NCBI GenBank assembly: GCA_019359355.1
Contig: JAHHHM010000017.1
Span: forward strand, 99,048-163,047
Direction of reading: 5' to 3'
DNA: 64,000 nucleotides
Source of the DNA: Microcoleus vaginatus WJT46-NPBG5
GTDB lineage: Bacteria; Cyanobacteriota; Cyanobacteriia; Cyanobacteriales; Oscillatoriaceae
The notes under the pieces were generated by a model. That model saw only the letters and a list, made by a program, of their open reading frames with translations. It had not been told where the DNA came from and searched no databases. A program made the position numbers and the translations under genes. Below are positions 52,715 through 62,469 of this stretch, piece by piece. Within the stretch, counting starts at the first letter, position 1. Every line of letters starts with the position of its first letter.

Positions 52715-54448
52715 ATGCTGTACTTCATTCTTGTCTGGACTTTTCTAATTGTTACTTGCTGCGTGATCGGCACCGCTTTGCTCAATCTGTTGAAAGCAGA
52801 TTGTTTTGCACGAATGGGTGATCGTGTCTTAGCTGCCGTATGGTTGGGAGTAATTGTTCTGGCAATTTCTCTGCTGGCAACCGCTTTTGTTTTTCCGCTA
52901 TCTCCCCTAACAGGTGCTATTGTTACTGCCGGCATTTGTTCGCTGTCTCTTTTGTCAAAGCGCACCCGAAATGAAATGGGTGTTTTGCCCTCTAAGTTAT
53001 CTTTAGATTTAATTTTAGGATTTTTGACTTTAGCGGTACTCGTCGCCGCATTAACTGCCAGAGAGATGAGGTGGATCGATACAGGTCTTTATCATTACAA
53101 TTCTATTCAATGGTTATCTAAGTTTGGCGTAGTTCCAGGTATCGCGCTGCTGATGAAGCAGTTGGGTTTTGCTTCCTCTTGGTTTGCGCTGGCTGCACCG
53201 TTTAATGCTGAAATTTTAGAGTCACGAGCGAGTGCGGTTACGAATGGTTTTGTGTATCTCATCGCTTTATTGCAGTTTTTGATCTGTCTGGGACATGGTT
53301 TCAAAAATAAGGCACAGATAAGCGACTGGTTAGTGATAGTTTCTTCATTAATTCTCCTGCCGATTGTCGCAACAAATAATTTGATGTCGGTGATTTTGAT
53401 CTCACCTTCCCCCGATCTGCCGGTGGTTTTTCTCGTGCCGGTGATTGCTTGGGCTATTTTAATCGTGTATCGGCAAAAAACGCCGTCTTTAGAGGACGGG
53501 AAAGCTTCGATTTTGGATGCTAAGCTGATTCCTTTAATTTTATCTGCCGGCGCGGTGACTATCAAGCTCACCGCTCTCCCTATGCTGTTTGTAGCCGGCC
53601 TTTTTTATATTTTTGGCAGAGGTTTAATTTTATGGCGAGTTCTCATCGGTGGTGCAGTCAGCTTGTTGCTGTTATTACCGATGTTGCTTTATGGAATTAT
53701 CACTTCAGGATGCCCGCTTTACCCATCCACTTTTCTTTGTTTAGATTTACCTTGGTCGCCCTCAGCACAAGCAGTTAAGCGGATAGCTGAAAGCACTCAT
53801 GGTTGGACAAATTGGTACGGTGAACCTCCGCCGACTGCCCCTTCTTGGCTGTGGTTGTTGTCGCAGTGGTTAACATCTAACAAGCTCAATGCAATCATGG
53901 GTTTTTTAATTGCAGTTTCGGCTTTTTGCGCTCTCGTAATCGTGGTAAATCTAATCAGAAAGAATCAAATTACCCGGCAATTTTGGATATTGGCATTGGC
54001 GGCATCGGGAATTGTATTTTTGATGATGACAGCTCCTTTTTTCAGATTTGGCTTAGGGTATTTAATCCTTTTGCCGGCATTCACAATAGCTGCCTGTTGC
54101 AACAATTTCTTGGGTGATCGGTTGTTTCGCCTTAAAAAACGGTTTAAGTTCGGCCATCACTTAAGCAATTTACCGAAAATTAAGCCGATACTTGCTTTAT
54201 TTTTATCCGCTTTTGCGCTTGTTTTATCAATTCATCGGGGAGGGTTGGAAAGACTGCTTTTGCCGCCTCAGATAGCGAAAATTGAATTTGTCCAAAAGCA
54301 AACGAACGATATTTTATATTTATCTCCTAAACAACCGGGTCAATTGTGCTGGGCAACAGATTTACCTTGTGCTTTCCAACTGGAAGAAACTGTAAAGCTT
54401 CGCGATCCAGCTAAGGGAATTGAAGCAGGCTTTATTCAGAAAAAATAG
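52715..54448 (+). CDS. Large multi-spanning membrane protein (LIC_10190-like, possible GT-C)
   Basis: 577 residues with at least twelve hydrophobic segments. An extracytoplasmic loop after the fourth span reads REMRWIDTGLYHYNSIQWLSKFGVVPG; the Asp and His at a membrane edge are typical of GT-C enzymes and of the LIC_10190 family. No biochemical role is established for that family. It starts 76 bases after the three-domain gene. It is likely to polymerise or extend a lipid-linked sugar. Confidence 0.72.
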   Translation: MLYFILVWTFLIVTCCVIGTALLNLLKADCFARMGDRVLAAVWLGVIVLAISLLATAFVFPLSPLTGAIVTAGICSLSLLSKRTRNEMGVLPSKLSLDLILGFLTLAVLVAALTAREMRWIDTGLYHYNSIQWLSKFGVVPGIALLMKQLGFASSWFALAAPFNAEILESRASAVTNGFVYLIALLQFLICLGHGFKNKAQISDWLVIVSSLILLPIVATNNLMSVILISPSPDLPVVFLVPVIAWAILIVYRQKTPSLEDGKASILDAKLIPLILSAGAVTIKLTALPMLFVAGLFYIFGRGLILWRVLIGGAVSLLLLLPMLLYGIITSGCPLYPSTFLCLDLPWSPSAQAVKRIAESTHGWTNWYGEPPPTAPSWLWLLSQWLTSNKLNAIMGFLIAVSAFCALVIVVNLIRKNQITRQFWILALAASGIVFLMMTAPFFRFGLGYLILLPAFTIAACCNNFLGDRLFRLKKRFKFGHHLSNLPKIKPILALFLSAFALVLSIHRGGLERLLLPPQIAKIEFVQKQTNDILYLSPKQPGQLCWATDLPCAFQLEETVKLRDPAKGIEAGFIQKK

Positions 54449-54571
54449 CTTTTTACAAAAGCGGATAAAATTTACATACGTTAAGGTTTAGATGGCTTGC
54501 CGGTTTAGACCCATTCATTACCTAACTCAATCTATCTTTCGAGACAGCTTTTAGTGTTTTTCTTAATATTC

Positions 54572-54675
54572 ATACCAAATCCTTTTTGGTATAACTCCTT
54601 TCACCTAAGCCAAAACCTTTGCTCCAAGAGGATTTGGTCAATCTGTAGGGTGTCTGTCATAACCGGATTTGGTAT
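54572..54675. repeat. MITE-like element with 11-bp terminal inverted repeats
   Basis: ATACCAAATCC (54572-54582) is the exact reverse complement of GGATTTGGTAT (54665-54675), giving a 104-base element. Its left end also folds on itself (ATACCAAA against TTTGGTAT at 54585-54592). A further GGATTTGGT copy lies inside at 54630-54638. No transposase is present. It fills the gap between two genes. Confidence 0.55.
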
Positions 54676-54777
54676 CAGTTCCCTTTTATCTGTCGGCTTT
54701 CACCACATCTACCTAAAACGATCAGTTATCTTGAATGCTAAACTAGCTTGTAAGAATTTTCAACGGTTTGGGCGGTT

Positions 54778-57000
54778 ATGCTAATAGCGCAACATCTGTG
54801 GGATTTGATTTTGTTCTTGATTATTCTAGGAGCGCCAATTCCTTTATGTTTATCCATTGCTCTCCTTAATCAAAGAGAAAGAAATCAATCTTCATTCTCT
54901 CATTTTTTATTAGTTGCTATCACCAGTTGGATTATTATAAAAATTAGCCTTGCTCTCTTATTAGGGATTTTACAGAAATTAACACTTGGTTCCGTTATTT
55001 TTTTAGATGGGGTAATTTTTATAGCCGGATTGATTTTCGTTTTATATCTGAGAAGATATCATTTCTCTATTTCATTGAAAGAACTACTAAATTTTAGCCG
55101 ACCTTTACACAAATTAGAACTTCTCATCATCGGTACACTTTCTTTTGTGGGATTGATTGCTCTGGAAAGGCTGGCAACTATCCCGATTACAGATTATGAT
55201 TCTTTATGGTTCCATCTCCCCCTGATCGCTCGATGGTATCAAACCGGCTCACTAACGCTTTTAGATCCTGCCGGCAATTGGATTTTCGATCATGAACAAG
55301 CCAGAGTCTACCCTTATAATTGGCAGCTTCTCTCTACGACATTTTTAATGCCATTTCGAGAGGATTTTTTAGTCGCTTTTCCCATGCTGATCGCTTGGGT
55401 GCTTCTGGGACTTTCAGTGTATCTCCTAAGCATTAAACTTGGGGCGACAAGAATTTATGCAATGGCAGCTTCATCGCTTATCTTGACCTTTCCCATTATT
55501 CTCAATCATCTTAACACCAGCCATGTAGATATGCCTTTTACTTCGGTTTTCATGGTGGGATTATATTTAGCATTTTCCTATCATCAAAGCCGGTCTATTG
55601 CAGAGATTTCGTTATTTTTAGCATCTATAGGCTTGCTTTTGGGAATGAAAATTGTTGGCCCTATTTACGCAGCCATTTTAGTAATTGTATTCTTAAGTTT
55701 GGAAATAAGAAGTTTTCACATAAAAAACATAAAATTAGATTATTTTTCACGTTCTATCTTGGCCCTAGGAATCTTTTGCTTAGCTTTTTTAGGTGGCTTC
55801 TGGTACTTGAAAAACTTCTTATATAGCCAAAATTATGCAAATAAAATTGAGGACTTCAAAATTGCTAGTGCCAATCTTACAATTTTACCAGGATTGTTTA
55901 AGATATCTGAAGTCCAAAAAAGTTCTTTAGCTTTCCAGTTCGATCCAACAAATATCTCTCATTGGCAAACTCTAGGGATACAACTAATTGTAAGATTGCA
56001 GATTCCATTTATAGCGATGTCGTGGCAGGTTCTTTTGTTGCCCTATGGTTTTATCAAGGGTAAAAATAAAATAAAAAACAAAAATTTTATCTATTTAATT
56101 ACCTTACTCATCGGGACAGGATTACTTTATTTGAATACTCCCTACAGTTCTGGAACCAGTGGGGAAGAGCCGGGGCAATTAAGCGCTTTACTAGGTTATA
56201 ACTTAAGATATGGCTTTCCGTTTTTCAGTCTGCTAGGTGTCGCTGCAGCCGTTAGCACAACTCTCAGGCAAAGCCGGCAGAAAGTTATTGTCGCAATCGT
56301 TATAATTAGCGGGATTGCCGGCATCCTTAGCAGTACCCTATTTGACACAATCAGGAACGCATTTTTTAGCGAAGTCCTTGTGGGTTCAGCCAACCAGCTA
56401 CTAGATAACTTTAAAATTTCTCCGATCCAAACAGCTACTATTGCTTTATCAGCACTAAGAGCTGAAATTTTGAATGTAATAATTTATATTATCCTGCTTC
56501 CTCTAATCATTTATTTACTACTGAGGTTAAATTTATTTAAATCATCATTATTAGCCAGATTTATTAATTTTTTTAAACTGCTCAATCGTCAGAGTTTTGT
56601 GGCTCTCTGTCTGTGTTTAATCGTTGGCGCTACATGGGTAGCCCGAGAAAAACGAGATGATGCCCGAACTGAAATGTATAATGGCATTTATGAATATATG
56701 GAAACCCATATAGATACCCATGAAAAATTTGCCTATATGTTGAGCCGGCGCAGTTATCTTTTTTATGGAAGGAACCTTAATCGAACAGTTTGGCATATTC
56801 CTTTCGATCCTAAACAATCTTCTCAAGTTCTAGATGAGCTGCGGCAGCGAGAAATAAGTTTTCTAGGAGTTGGCCCCTTGCAAAAAGAAGATAAAGCGGA
56901 TAAACAAGCAATCGCCTGGTTAAAAAGCTCGGAAAAATCATTAATCCGGGGATTCGGCACACAACTGAATTTAGGGCCGGCAATTTATCGTCTAAACTGA
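54778..57000 (+). CDS. Large multi-spanning membrane protein, GT-C-like
   Basis: 740 residues with about 13 membrane spans. The first large loop contains ITDYDSLWFHLPLIARWYQTG, with an Asp/Asp-x-x-x-His arrangement at the membrane face that resembles GT39/GT83-type enzymes. Later come HVDMPFTSVFMVGLYLAFSY and a C-terminal soluble region of about 100 residues. It shares no close sequence with the gene at 52715. It lies in the plus-strand arm, after the MITE-like element. Confidence 0.72.
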   Translation: MLIAQHLWDLILFLIILGAPIPLCLSIALLNQRERNQSSFSHFLLVAITSWIIIKISLALLLGILQKLTLGSVIFLDGVIFIAGLIFVLYLRRYHFSISLKELLNFSRPLHKLELLIIGTLSFVGLIALERLATIPITDYDSLWFHLPLIARWYQTGSLTLLDPAGNWIFDHEQARVYPYNWQLLSTTFLMPFREDFLVAFPMLIAWVLLGLSVYLLSIKLGATRIYAMAASSLILTFPIILNHLNTSHVDMPFTSVFMVGLYLAFSYHQSRSIAEISLFLASIGLLLGMKIVGPIYAAILVIVFLSLEIRSFHIKNIKLDYFSRSILALGIFCLAFLGGFWYLKNFLYSQNYANKIEDFKIASANLTILPGLFKISEVQKSSLAFQFDPTNISHWQTLGIQLIVRLQIPFIAMSWQVLLLPYGFIKGKNKIKNKNFIYLITLLIGTGLLYLNTPYSSGTSGEEPGQLSALLGYNLRYGFPFFSLLGVAAAVSTTLRQSRQKVIVAIVIISGIAGILSSTLFDTIRNAFFSEVLVGSANQLLDNFKISPIQTATIALSALRAEILNVIIYIILLPLIIYLLLRLNLFKSSLLARFINFFKLLNRQSFVALCLCLIVGATWVAREKRDDARTEMYNGIYEYMETHIDTHEKFAYMLSRRSYLFYGRNLNRTVWHIPFDPKQSSQVLDELRQREISFLGVGPLQKEDKADKQAIAWLKSSEKSLIRGFGTQLNLGPAIYRLN

Positions 57001-57042
57001 GTTATTTATTTTCTTATCAATTAATTAGTAACGAGATATCTG

Positions 57043-57942
57043 ATGGAACAAAAGCAGCCTGTTTTCTCGATTATTGTTCCCACCTATGCCCGTCCAGAAA
57101 GATTGGCAAACTGCCTTGAATCCTTTGCTCAGCTTGATTATCCCCGCGAGCGTTTTGAGGTGATTGTGGTGAATGATGGCAGCGAAATCCCCTTAGAAAC
57201 GGTGGTTGCACCCTTGCAAAACCGGCTGAATATCATCCTTCTCACACAACCCCACGCAGGGCCGGCAACTGCCCGTAACACCGGCGCTATGGCGGCAAAA
57301 GGAAAGTTCTTAGTCTTCACCGATGATGATTGCACAGCCGCCCCAGATTGGCTGCAAACTTTAGAAGCTAGATTCGCTACAGCACCAAACTGTTTAATTG
57401 GGGGTCAAACTCTCAACGCACTTCCCGATAATTTGTATTCAACAGCCAGTCAATTACTGATTGATTACCTATACAGTTATTACAATGCTAACCCTGAGCA
57501 AGCACGCTTTTTTACTTCAAATAATTTTGCCCTGCCGGCAGATTCTTTTCACGCCCTAGGTGGTTTTGATACCACCTTCCCCCTCGCTGCCGGTGAGGAT
57601 CGCGAATTTTGTGCTCGCTGGCTGCACTGTGGCTATCCCACCCTTTACGCTCCAGAAGTCAAAGTTTATCACGCTCATGATCTGACACTCACCAAATTTT
57701 GGCGGCAGCAATTCAACTACGGGCGGGGCGCTTTCTGTTTTCACCAACGTTTCTCTCAACGCAATATGGCAGAAAAAAGCCGGCAACCCCTCTCCTTTTA
57801 TCGCAACTTGCTCACTTATCCATTTTCCCAAACATCGCAGCATTCTCTGCCATTTCTAGCGGCGTTATTCTTTCTTTCACAAGTGGCAATTACGACAGGG
57901 CTATTGTGGGAGAAAAGATTTTATCAGGCTGCAAAAACTTAA
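57043..57942 (+). CDS. GT2 glycosyltransferase
   Basis: 299 residues. GT-A motifs: FSIIVPTYARPERLANCL, VIVVNDGSEIPLE, FTDDDCTAAPDW (DxD-type) and AGEDREFCARWLHCGY. The C-terminus has one hydrophobic segment (LPFLAALFFLSQVAITTGLLW). It is the last gene of the plus-strand arm, 42 bases after the GT-C-like gene, and converges with the SagB gene. Confidence 0.9.
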   Translation: MEQKQPVFSIIVPTYARPERLANCLESFAQLDYPRERFEVIVVNDGSEIPLETVVAPLQNRLNIILLTQPHAGPATARNTGAMAAKGKFLVFTDDDCTAAPDWLQTLEARFATAPNCLIGGQTLNALPDNLYSTASQLLIDYLYSYYNANPEQARFFTSNNFALPADSFHALGGFDTTFPLAAGEDREFCARWLHCGYPTLYAPEVKVYHAHDLTLTKFWRQQFNYGRGAFCFHQRFSQRNMAEKSRQPLSFYRNLLTYPFSQTSQHSLPFLAALFFLSQVAITTGLLWEKRFYQAAKT

Positions 57943-58045
57943 AATATTTACCATTTCTGCTAGCCAAATCAAGCCAAGCTTTTTCCATTTAAACAATAAA
58001 AAAAGCTGCCTGTCTTGATCTCCCTCTAGCCCCTCTCCCTAAAGC

Positions 58046-59566
58046 TTAGTTCGGTCGTCCCAAGGTGGTGATATAAATAACTGCTTCATCGGCTGGAATA
58101 CCCAATACTTCATTTACTTGGTCATCAAAAAAGCCACCAATGCCGCTAACACCTAAACCGAGGTGGATGGCGGCTAAATTCAGCCTTTGTCCCAAATGAC
58201 CGGCATCCATGTGCAAATAGCGATAAACGCGATCTCCATACTGAGCAATCGCATTGTTCAAGTCTGCGGTGTGAAATACGACGGCCCCTGCATCTCTTCC
58301 TAAGTTTTGCCCTAAGCAGAGAAAGTGCAACTCTCGCCGGAAGTTTTTAAAGCGAACTTGACGCAGTTCTTGAATTTTTGGCGCGTAATAGTAACAGCCT
58401 TCTTCTAAACCTTCAACTCCAGAAACCGCAATAAATGTCTCGATCAAGTTCAGATCGAAATAGTCTGGATGACCCTCTAATCCCTGGTCGATGTAATGCT
58501 GGGGTTGGTAAGTAAAATCTAATAGCGCCTTGAGTTCTTCTAGTGTGAGTTCGGAACCTGTGTAAGCGCGGGTAGAACGACGCCGCAGGATGGTGCTTTC
58601 AAGTCCTTCGAGGTTGTGTCCCCAAACAAGAGATGGGGTGACGGTGGAAACTTTGGTGCAGAAGGGAAAGTTATATTTGTCTTGGTCTCGAGCTTCATCA
58701 GAGGTGAATTTCCAGCCTTGGGTGCCGGTGGTATCTGCTGCGATCTCGGTGCAGGCGTGAAAATAGTTCAGCAGTGCTCCGTCTGGGATGTTGGGATAGC
58801 TGGTTTGGGTGCCGGAGGGCAGGGCTGTTCGGGCTGCCGGCAGGTTTTGTTGAATGTCTAGCAAGTCGGCTAGGGGAAGAACAGAGATCGCGCCTTCTTG
58901 ATCGGGATCGAGGTAAAGGAGTTGGTTAAGCGCTTCATCGTTAAATCCCCCGATTAGGTGCGGGCGATAGTCGCTGAGGGCGCTGGCGAGTTCTATGTTG
59001 CCGAGAAGATGGCCGGTGTCTAAATAAATCCGCCGGTAAGCCCGATCTTGATAGCGCCAAGCTGAGCGCTCAAAAATTGCTGTGGTGATGATCGCTAGAT
59101 GGGTGTTTTCTAAGGTTGGGTGCCAGAAACAAGCGGCTTGCAGGGCTGACCAAATGTGGTTATCCCAAAAATGTACCAGGGAATGAGTCTGAGTTTGGTA
59201 GTTGTAGAGACCGGCAGGTAACGGGCCGGTGCCGCGAGAAACGAGATAAACTTCTGCTGGATACAAGCCGCCGGCAGAAGGGGCAGCCCTCAGATACATG
59301 GTGCCGTTCATGGTTGGAATCTTGGCAGTGAGTCCATAACTGCAAAATAGTAATCGAGATAAACGCTGCCACCACTTGGCTTCTGGATCGCTGACCTCTG
59401 CTTTGAAGTACGGTTTCAGGTCGAAGGATGTACCAATCTTGTACTCCTTGAATGGCACCGGCTGTTTTTCCCAGTCTAATTGATGACTTTTGCCGGCTAG
59501 GGTTTGCGGGTCATATTTGGTGCGTTCGTGGTAATGCTGAGCGATAGAGACTTTAAGTTCGGGCAT
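58046..59566 (-). CDS. SagB/ThcOx family dehydrogenase, tandem nitroreductase fold
   Basis: 506 residues with two nitroreductase-like halves. The first has RAAPSAGGLYPAEVYLVS and YLDTGHLLGNIELAS. The second starts with LRRRSTRAYTGSELTLEELKALL and has YLHMDAGHLGQRLNLAA and GIGGFFDDQVNEVLGI. These FMN enzymes oxidise azoline rings in peptide natural products, but most cyanobacterial stand-alone copies have no precursor or cyclase nearby. None is seen here, so the substrate is unknown. Confidence 0.9.
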   Translation of the reverse strand: MPELKVSIAQHYHERTKYDPQTLAGKSHQLDWEKQPVPFKEYKIGTSFDLKPYFKAEVSDPEAKWWQRLSRLLFCSYGLTAKIPTMNGTMYLRAAPSAGGLYPAEVYLVSRGTGPLPAGLYNYQTQTHSLVHFWDNHIWSALQAACFWHPTLENTHLAIITTAIFERSAWRYQDRAYRRIYLDTGHLLGNIELASALSDYRPHLIGGFNDEALNQLLYLDPDQEGAISVLPLADLLDIQQNLPAARTALPSGTQTSYPNIPDGALLNYFHACTEIAADTTGTQGWKFTSDEARDQDKYNFPFCTKVSTVTPSLVWGHNLEGLESTILRRRSTRAYTGSELTLEELKALLDFTYQPQHYIDQGLEGHPDYFDLNLIETFIAVSGVEGLEEGCYYYAPKIQELRQVRFKNFRRELHFLCLGQNLGRDAGAVVFHTADLNNAIAQYGDRVYRYLHMDAGHLGQRLNLAAIHLGLGVSGIGGFFDDQVNEVLGIPADEAVIYITTLGRPN

Positions 59567-59733
59567 AGATACTTTTAAATTTTTTTTCCCTTGCCTTCGA
59601 TCTTGACATTCTCAGCTCGAAACGTGTCAGGCCGACAGGTGAAGTTATGGCCGGCAGCCCCTGTCAATGCCGATGCTTACGTGCCCAAACATTTAAGAAA
59701 ACATTAAATCTAGCGCTTTTTCGTTACAAATCC

Positions 59734-59761
59734 TTAACAATTGTAACAGGTTAAGTATAAA
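59734..59761 (+). promoter_or_regulatory. Predicted promoter of the pentapeptide gene at 59828
   Basis: TTAACA (59734-59739) and TATAAA (59756-59761) are each one base off the housekeeping consensus and are separated by 16 bases. TTACAA and TTGTAA around the -35 form an inverted repeat (59724-59729 and 59741-59746), a possible regulator site. Confidence 0.5.
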
Positions 59762-59827
59762 TACGCAGATTTTCAGGGTCAAGTTCTGAGTCTTTATGCC
59801 GGCACCCCGTAAAAACGAATTGTTAAT

Positions 59828-60364
59828 ATGCAAAAGCTAAAAGCAAAGGAGTTAAAGGATCAGTACGCCGAAGGAAAACGAGATTTTGGCGGGATAGATT
59901 TAAGCGAGGTTAATCTATTTGAAGCCGACTTCCGAGGAATTAACCTCAAGGGCAGCAATCTCACAAGAACCTATTTGCCCTACGCGAATCTTAGTCAAGC
60001 CAACCTACACGCTGCTCAAATCAGCGCGGCTGAACTAAGTGACGTTAAGCTTTATCAGGCCGATTTATCAGCAGCTAACCTGCGGGGGGCGAATCTGTGT
60101 AGAGCGAATCTGCGTTATGCGAATTTGCAAGGTGCTGACCTTTCAGGAGCGAATTTGCAAGGAGCGAACCTATACAATGCGGATCTCGCTTCGGCTGATT
60201 TGACGGATGCAGATTTGAGCCGTGCCAACTTAGAAGGCGCGAGGCTGGCACAGGCAAGACTTGCCGGTTGCAATTTTTACCGCGCCCGAATGGTAGATTT
60301 TTCCGACGCTTCTGTTGATAGCACCACGGTTCGCCCAGACGGGTATCGCGAAGATAGTTTGTGA
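59828..60364 (+). CDS. Cytosolic pentapeptide-repeat protein
   Basis: 178 residues without a signal peptide (MQKLKAKELKDQYAEGKRDF). Some 24 pentapeptides follow from about residue 22 (GGIDLSEVNLFEADFRGI and so on), ending in a short cap (ARMVDFSDASVDSTTVRPDGYRED). Unlike the other three pentapeptide genes in this window it lacks the CxxC lead-in and is not exported. Function unknown; an own promoter is visible upstream. Confidence 0.88.
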   Translation: MQKLKAKELKDQYAEGKRDFGGIDLSEVNLFEADFRGINLKGSNLTRTYLPYANLSQANLHAAQISAAELSDVKLYQADLSAANLRGANLCRANLRYANLQGADLSGANLQGANLYNADLASADLTDADLSRANLEGARLAQARLAGCNFYRARMVDFSDASVDSTTVRPDGYREDSL

Positions 60365-60427
60365 GGCATAGATATGCAGAAATCAAGCGAACATTTCCCC
60401 CTGGCTTCTGATGTTGTCGCACAGCCA

Positions 60428-60985
60428 TTAGTCAAACTCAGGCGGCCATAATTCAGAAATAGGGGCTTCCCAGCCGGCCAATAATTCCGGAACGGTCAGA
60501 ATGTCTCCATCTCTGAGGAGAGTTGGGTTGCCGGTGGGGCGATAAACGCTCACTGTTTTCTCATCGGGATCGATAAGAATTCCCACTAAAGCACCCATTT
60601 CTAAAAACATCTTAATCTTGTCTTGCAAAGATTTAATCCGGTCACTTTGAGATTTAATTTCTACGACTAAATCGGGAACTAATTCGGCAAAATAACGCTG
60701 GCTTTTCTTAAGACGTTCCGCACTGACATAGGAAACATCAGGAGCTTTTAAGTTAGTATCCGGCATAATAAAACCGCCACTAGAATCAAACACGCGACCG
60801 AGCCGGCGGGGTTTAACCCAATTGCCAAGCAGTCGGATGAACTCAGCGCCTATTTCGCTAGATTCGATATCTGATGGACCCATAACTGAAATTTTTCCAT
60901 CTTCGAGTTCTAATTGGTAATCTAAACCGGCCTCAGAAAGTGTGGCTTGCAGTTGTTCCAAGTCTTTAACTGTTAGCAGTGGCAT
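60428..60985 (-). CDS. Uma2 family (DUF820) endonuclease-like protein
   Basis: 185 residues, ATG with AGGAGA upstream. The PD-(D/E)xK-like core is visible as GGFIMPDTNLKAPDVSYV and ELVPDLVVEIKSQSD (Asp, Glu-x-Lys), with LIDPDEKTVSVYRP after it. The family is hugely expanded in cyanobacteria and its natural role is unknown. It lies divergent from the heptose kinase-like gene. Confidence 0.92.
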   Translation of the reverse strand: MPLLTVKDLEQLQATLSEAGLDYQLELEDGKISVMGPSDIESSEIGAEFIRLLGNWVKPRRLGRVFDSSGGFIMPDTNLKAPDVSYVSAERLKKSQRYFAELVPDLVVEIKSQSDRIKSLQDKIKMFLEMGALVGILIDPDEKTVSVYRPTGNPTLLRDGDILTVPELLAGWEAPISELWPPEFD

Positions 60986-61223
60986 GAGTGTTGTCTCCTT
61001 GGGTGTCTGAGCCTAGGGCTATTGTAAGGTAAGCCCAGAAAGGCTGATAGTTAGAGCGCTGAAACCGGCTACCGAGAAGCAATCTGGACTGGGAAATAAT
61101 TGCGGGACTGAGGGGAAAGCTGAGAAATTGTTGCCGGCAACCCTGAGATAGTGTAAATTTTCCGGGGAGGGAACCGGCTTTGGGGGATTGGGGGAAATAC
61201 ACTTGGAAGCTTCACAACCGGAT

Positions 61224-62249
61224 ATGGATTTAAGTTCTGCTTTTTCATCGCAACTACGTGCCTCTGCTGACAACTTATTTGAGCGGATGGATCGCTTTTC
61301 TCAAGCACGAATTTTAGTTGTGGGCGATTTGACGCTAGATGAGTTTCTCACTGGGCAAGTTGAGCGAATTTCCCGCGAAGCGCCGGTGTTGATTATTCGC
61401 CATGAGAATACCCGGCAATTGCCTGGAGGCGGGGCGAATGCGGTTTACAACCTGGCGAAGTTGGGGGCGCAGGTGAAGGTTGCCGGCTTCGTGGGCAAGG
61501 ATATCCAAGGAGGGGCTTTGCGGGATATTTTTGAGGCTGCCGGCATTGATACGCAAGGAATGTTGATTGATGCGGATCGCCCAACGGTTACGAAAACGCG
61601 GATTTCTGGTCATGCGCGGCAGTCTGTGACTCAACAAATCGTGCGGGTGGATCGCAAATCGGATGAGTTGCCAGATTTGGATTTGCAGTTGCAGTTGGCG
61701 GAGTATATTCGGCAGCAGTTGCCCACGGTGGATGCGGTGGTGTGTTCGGATTATGGGGATGGGGTGTTGACTGCGCCGGTGATTGAGGCGGCGCTGGGAC
61801 ACCGGCAGGTGATTGTGGATACTCAGAAAGATTTGCAGCGGTTTGCCGGCGCGACGATATTTACACCTAATTTACCGGAAGCTGAACAAGCGGTGGGATA
61901 TGCGATTAATAGCGATCAAACGGTGTCGCAAGCGGGAAAGGATTTGCTCGAATTGACTAGGGCAAAGCAGTTTTTAATCACGCGGGGTGAAGAGGGGATG
62001 ACGCTGTTTGAGGGTGCTGGTGTTGAGCATCATATCCCGGCTTTTAATCGCACGGATGTTTTTGATGTGACGGGTGCCGGTGATACGGTGGTGGCGGCGT
62101 TGACTTTGGGTTTGTGTGCCGGTGGTTCTTTTTGGGAATCGGCGGTTTTGGGTAATTTAGCGGCAAGTATTGTTGTGCGTCAATTTGGGACGGCTACGAC
62201 AACAATTGAGGAGATGAAGGAGGCTTTGCAGTTATTGTTTGAAATTTAG
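61224..62249 (+). CDS. rfaE1: PfkB family sugar kinase, D-glycero-beta-D-manno-heptose-7-phosphate kinase-like
   Basis: 341 residues from ATG 61224; an in-frame TTG at 61188 would add twelve residues. PfkB marks: ILVVGDLTLDEFLTGQVERISREAPV, the substrate loop QLPGGGANAVYNLAKLGA, and the catalytic DVTGAGDTVVAALTLG. The start VERISREAPVLI is characteristic of the kinase half of HldE/RfaE (ADP-heptose synthesis). The nucleotidyltransferase half is missing, as in RfaE1. It supplies a heptose-1,7-bisphosphate if the assignment is right. Confidence 0.85.
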   Translation: MDLSSAFSSQLRASADNLFERMDRFSQARILVVGDLTLDEFLTGQVERISREAPVLIIRHENTRQLPGGGANAVYNLAKLGAQVKVAGFVGKDIQGGALRDIFEAAGIDTQGMLIDADRPTVTKTRISGHARQSVTQQIVRVDRKSDELPDLDLQLQLAEYIRQQLPTVDAVVCSDYGDGVLTAPVIEAALGHRQVIVDTQKDLQRFAGATIFTPNLPEAEQAVGYAINSDQTVSQAGKDLLELTRAKQFLITRGEEGMTLFEGAGVEHHIPAFNRTDVFDVTGAGDTVVAALTLGLCAGGSFWESAVLGNLAASIVVRQFGTATTTIEEMKEALQLLFEI

Positions 62250-62281
62250 ATTGGGTGGTTGAGAGGAAAAGATTTTTTTAT

Positions 62282-62305
62282 TTAACCACAGATGAACATA
62301 GATGA
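62282..62305. repeat. Dispersed CAGATG-type repeat, second copy
   Basis: TAACCACAGATGAACATAG begins a degenerate copy of the element at 35511-35534, in the opposite orientation relative to the window. It is followed by a short GCGTGGCGCTAGCCA palindrome near 62313-62330. It is the tail region of the kinase gene. Confidence 0.5.
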
Positions 62306-62414
62306 TAGCCCAGCGTGGCGCTAGCCATACACAGATGGGTTAACGGCTGTGTTGGATAGATGTAAGTTGGGAGAGGGATTGATTGGGAGGTGAGCATCCC
62401 ATTTTTGGAAATTT

Positions 62415-62469
62415 GTAGTGCGGGCATCTTGCCCGCTTCTGATATTAGGGAGCAAGATGCTCCCACTAC
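62415..62469. repeat. Double-hairpin intergenic repeat
   Basis: Two hairpins face each other. GCGGGCATCTTGCCCGC (62420-62436) and GGGAGCAAGATGCTCCC (62448-62464) each have a 7-bp stem and a 3-base loop. The two arms, flanked by GTAGTG and CACTAC, form a larger inverted repeat with 18 of 22 matches. Differences between the arms are paired within each hairpin. Confidence 0.6.
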
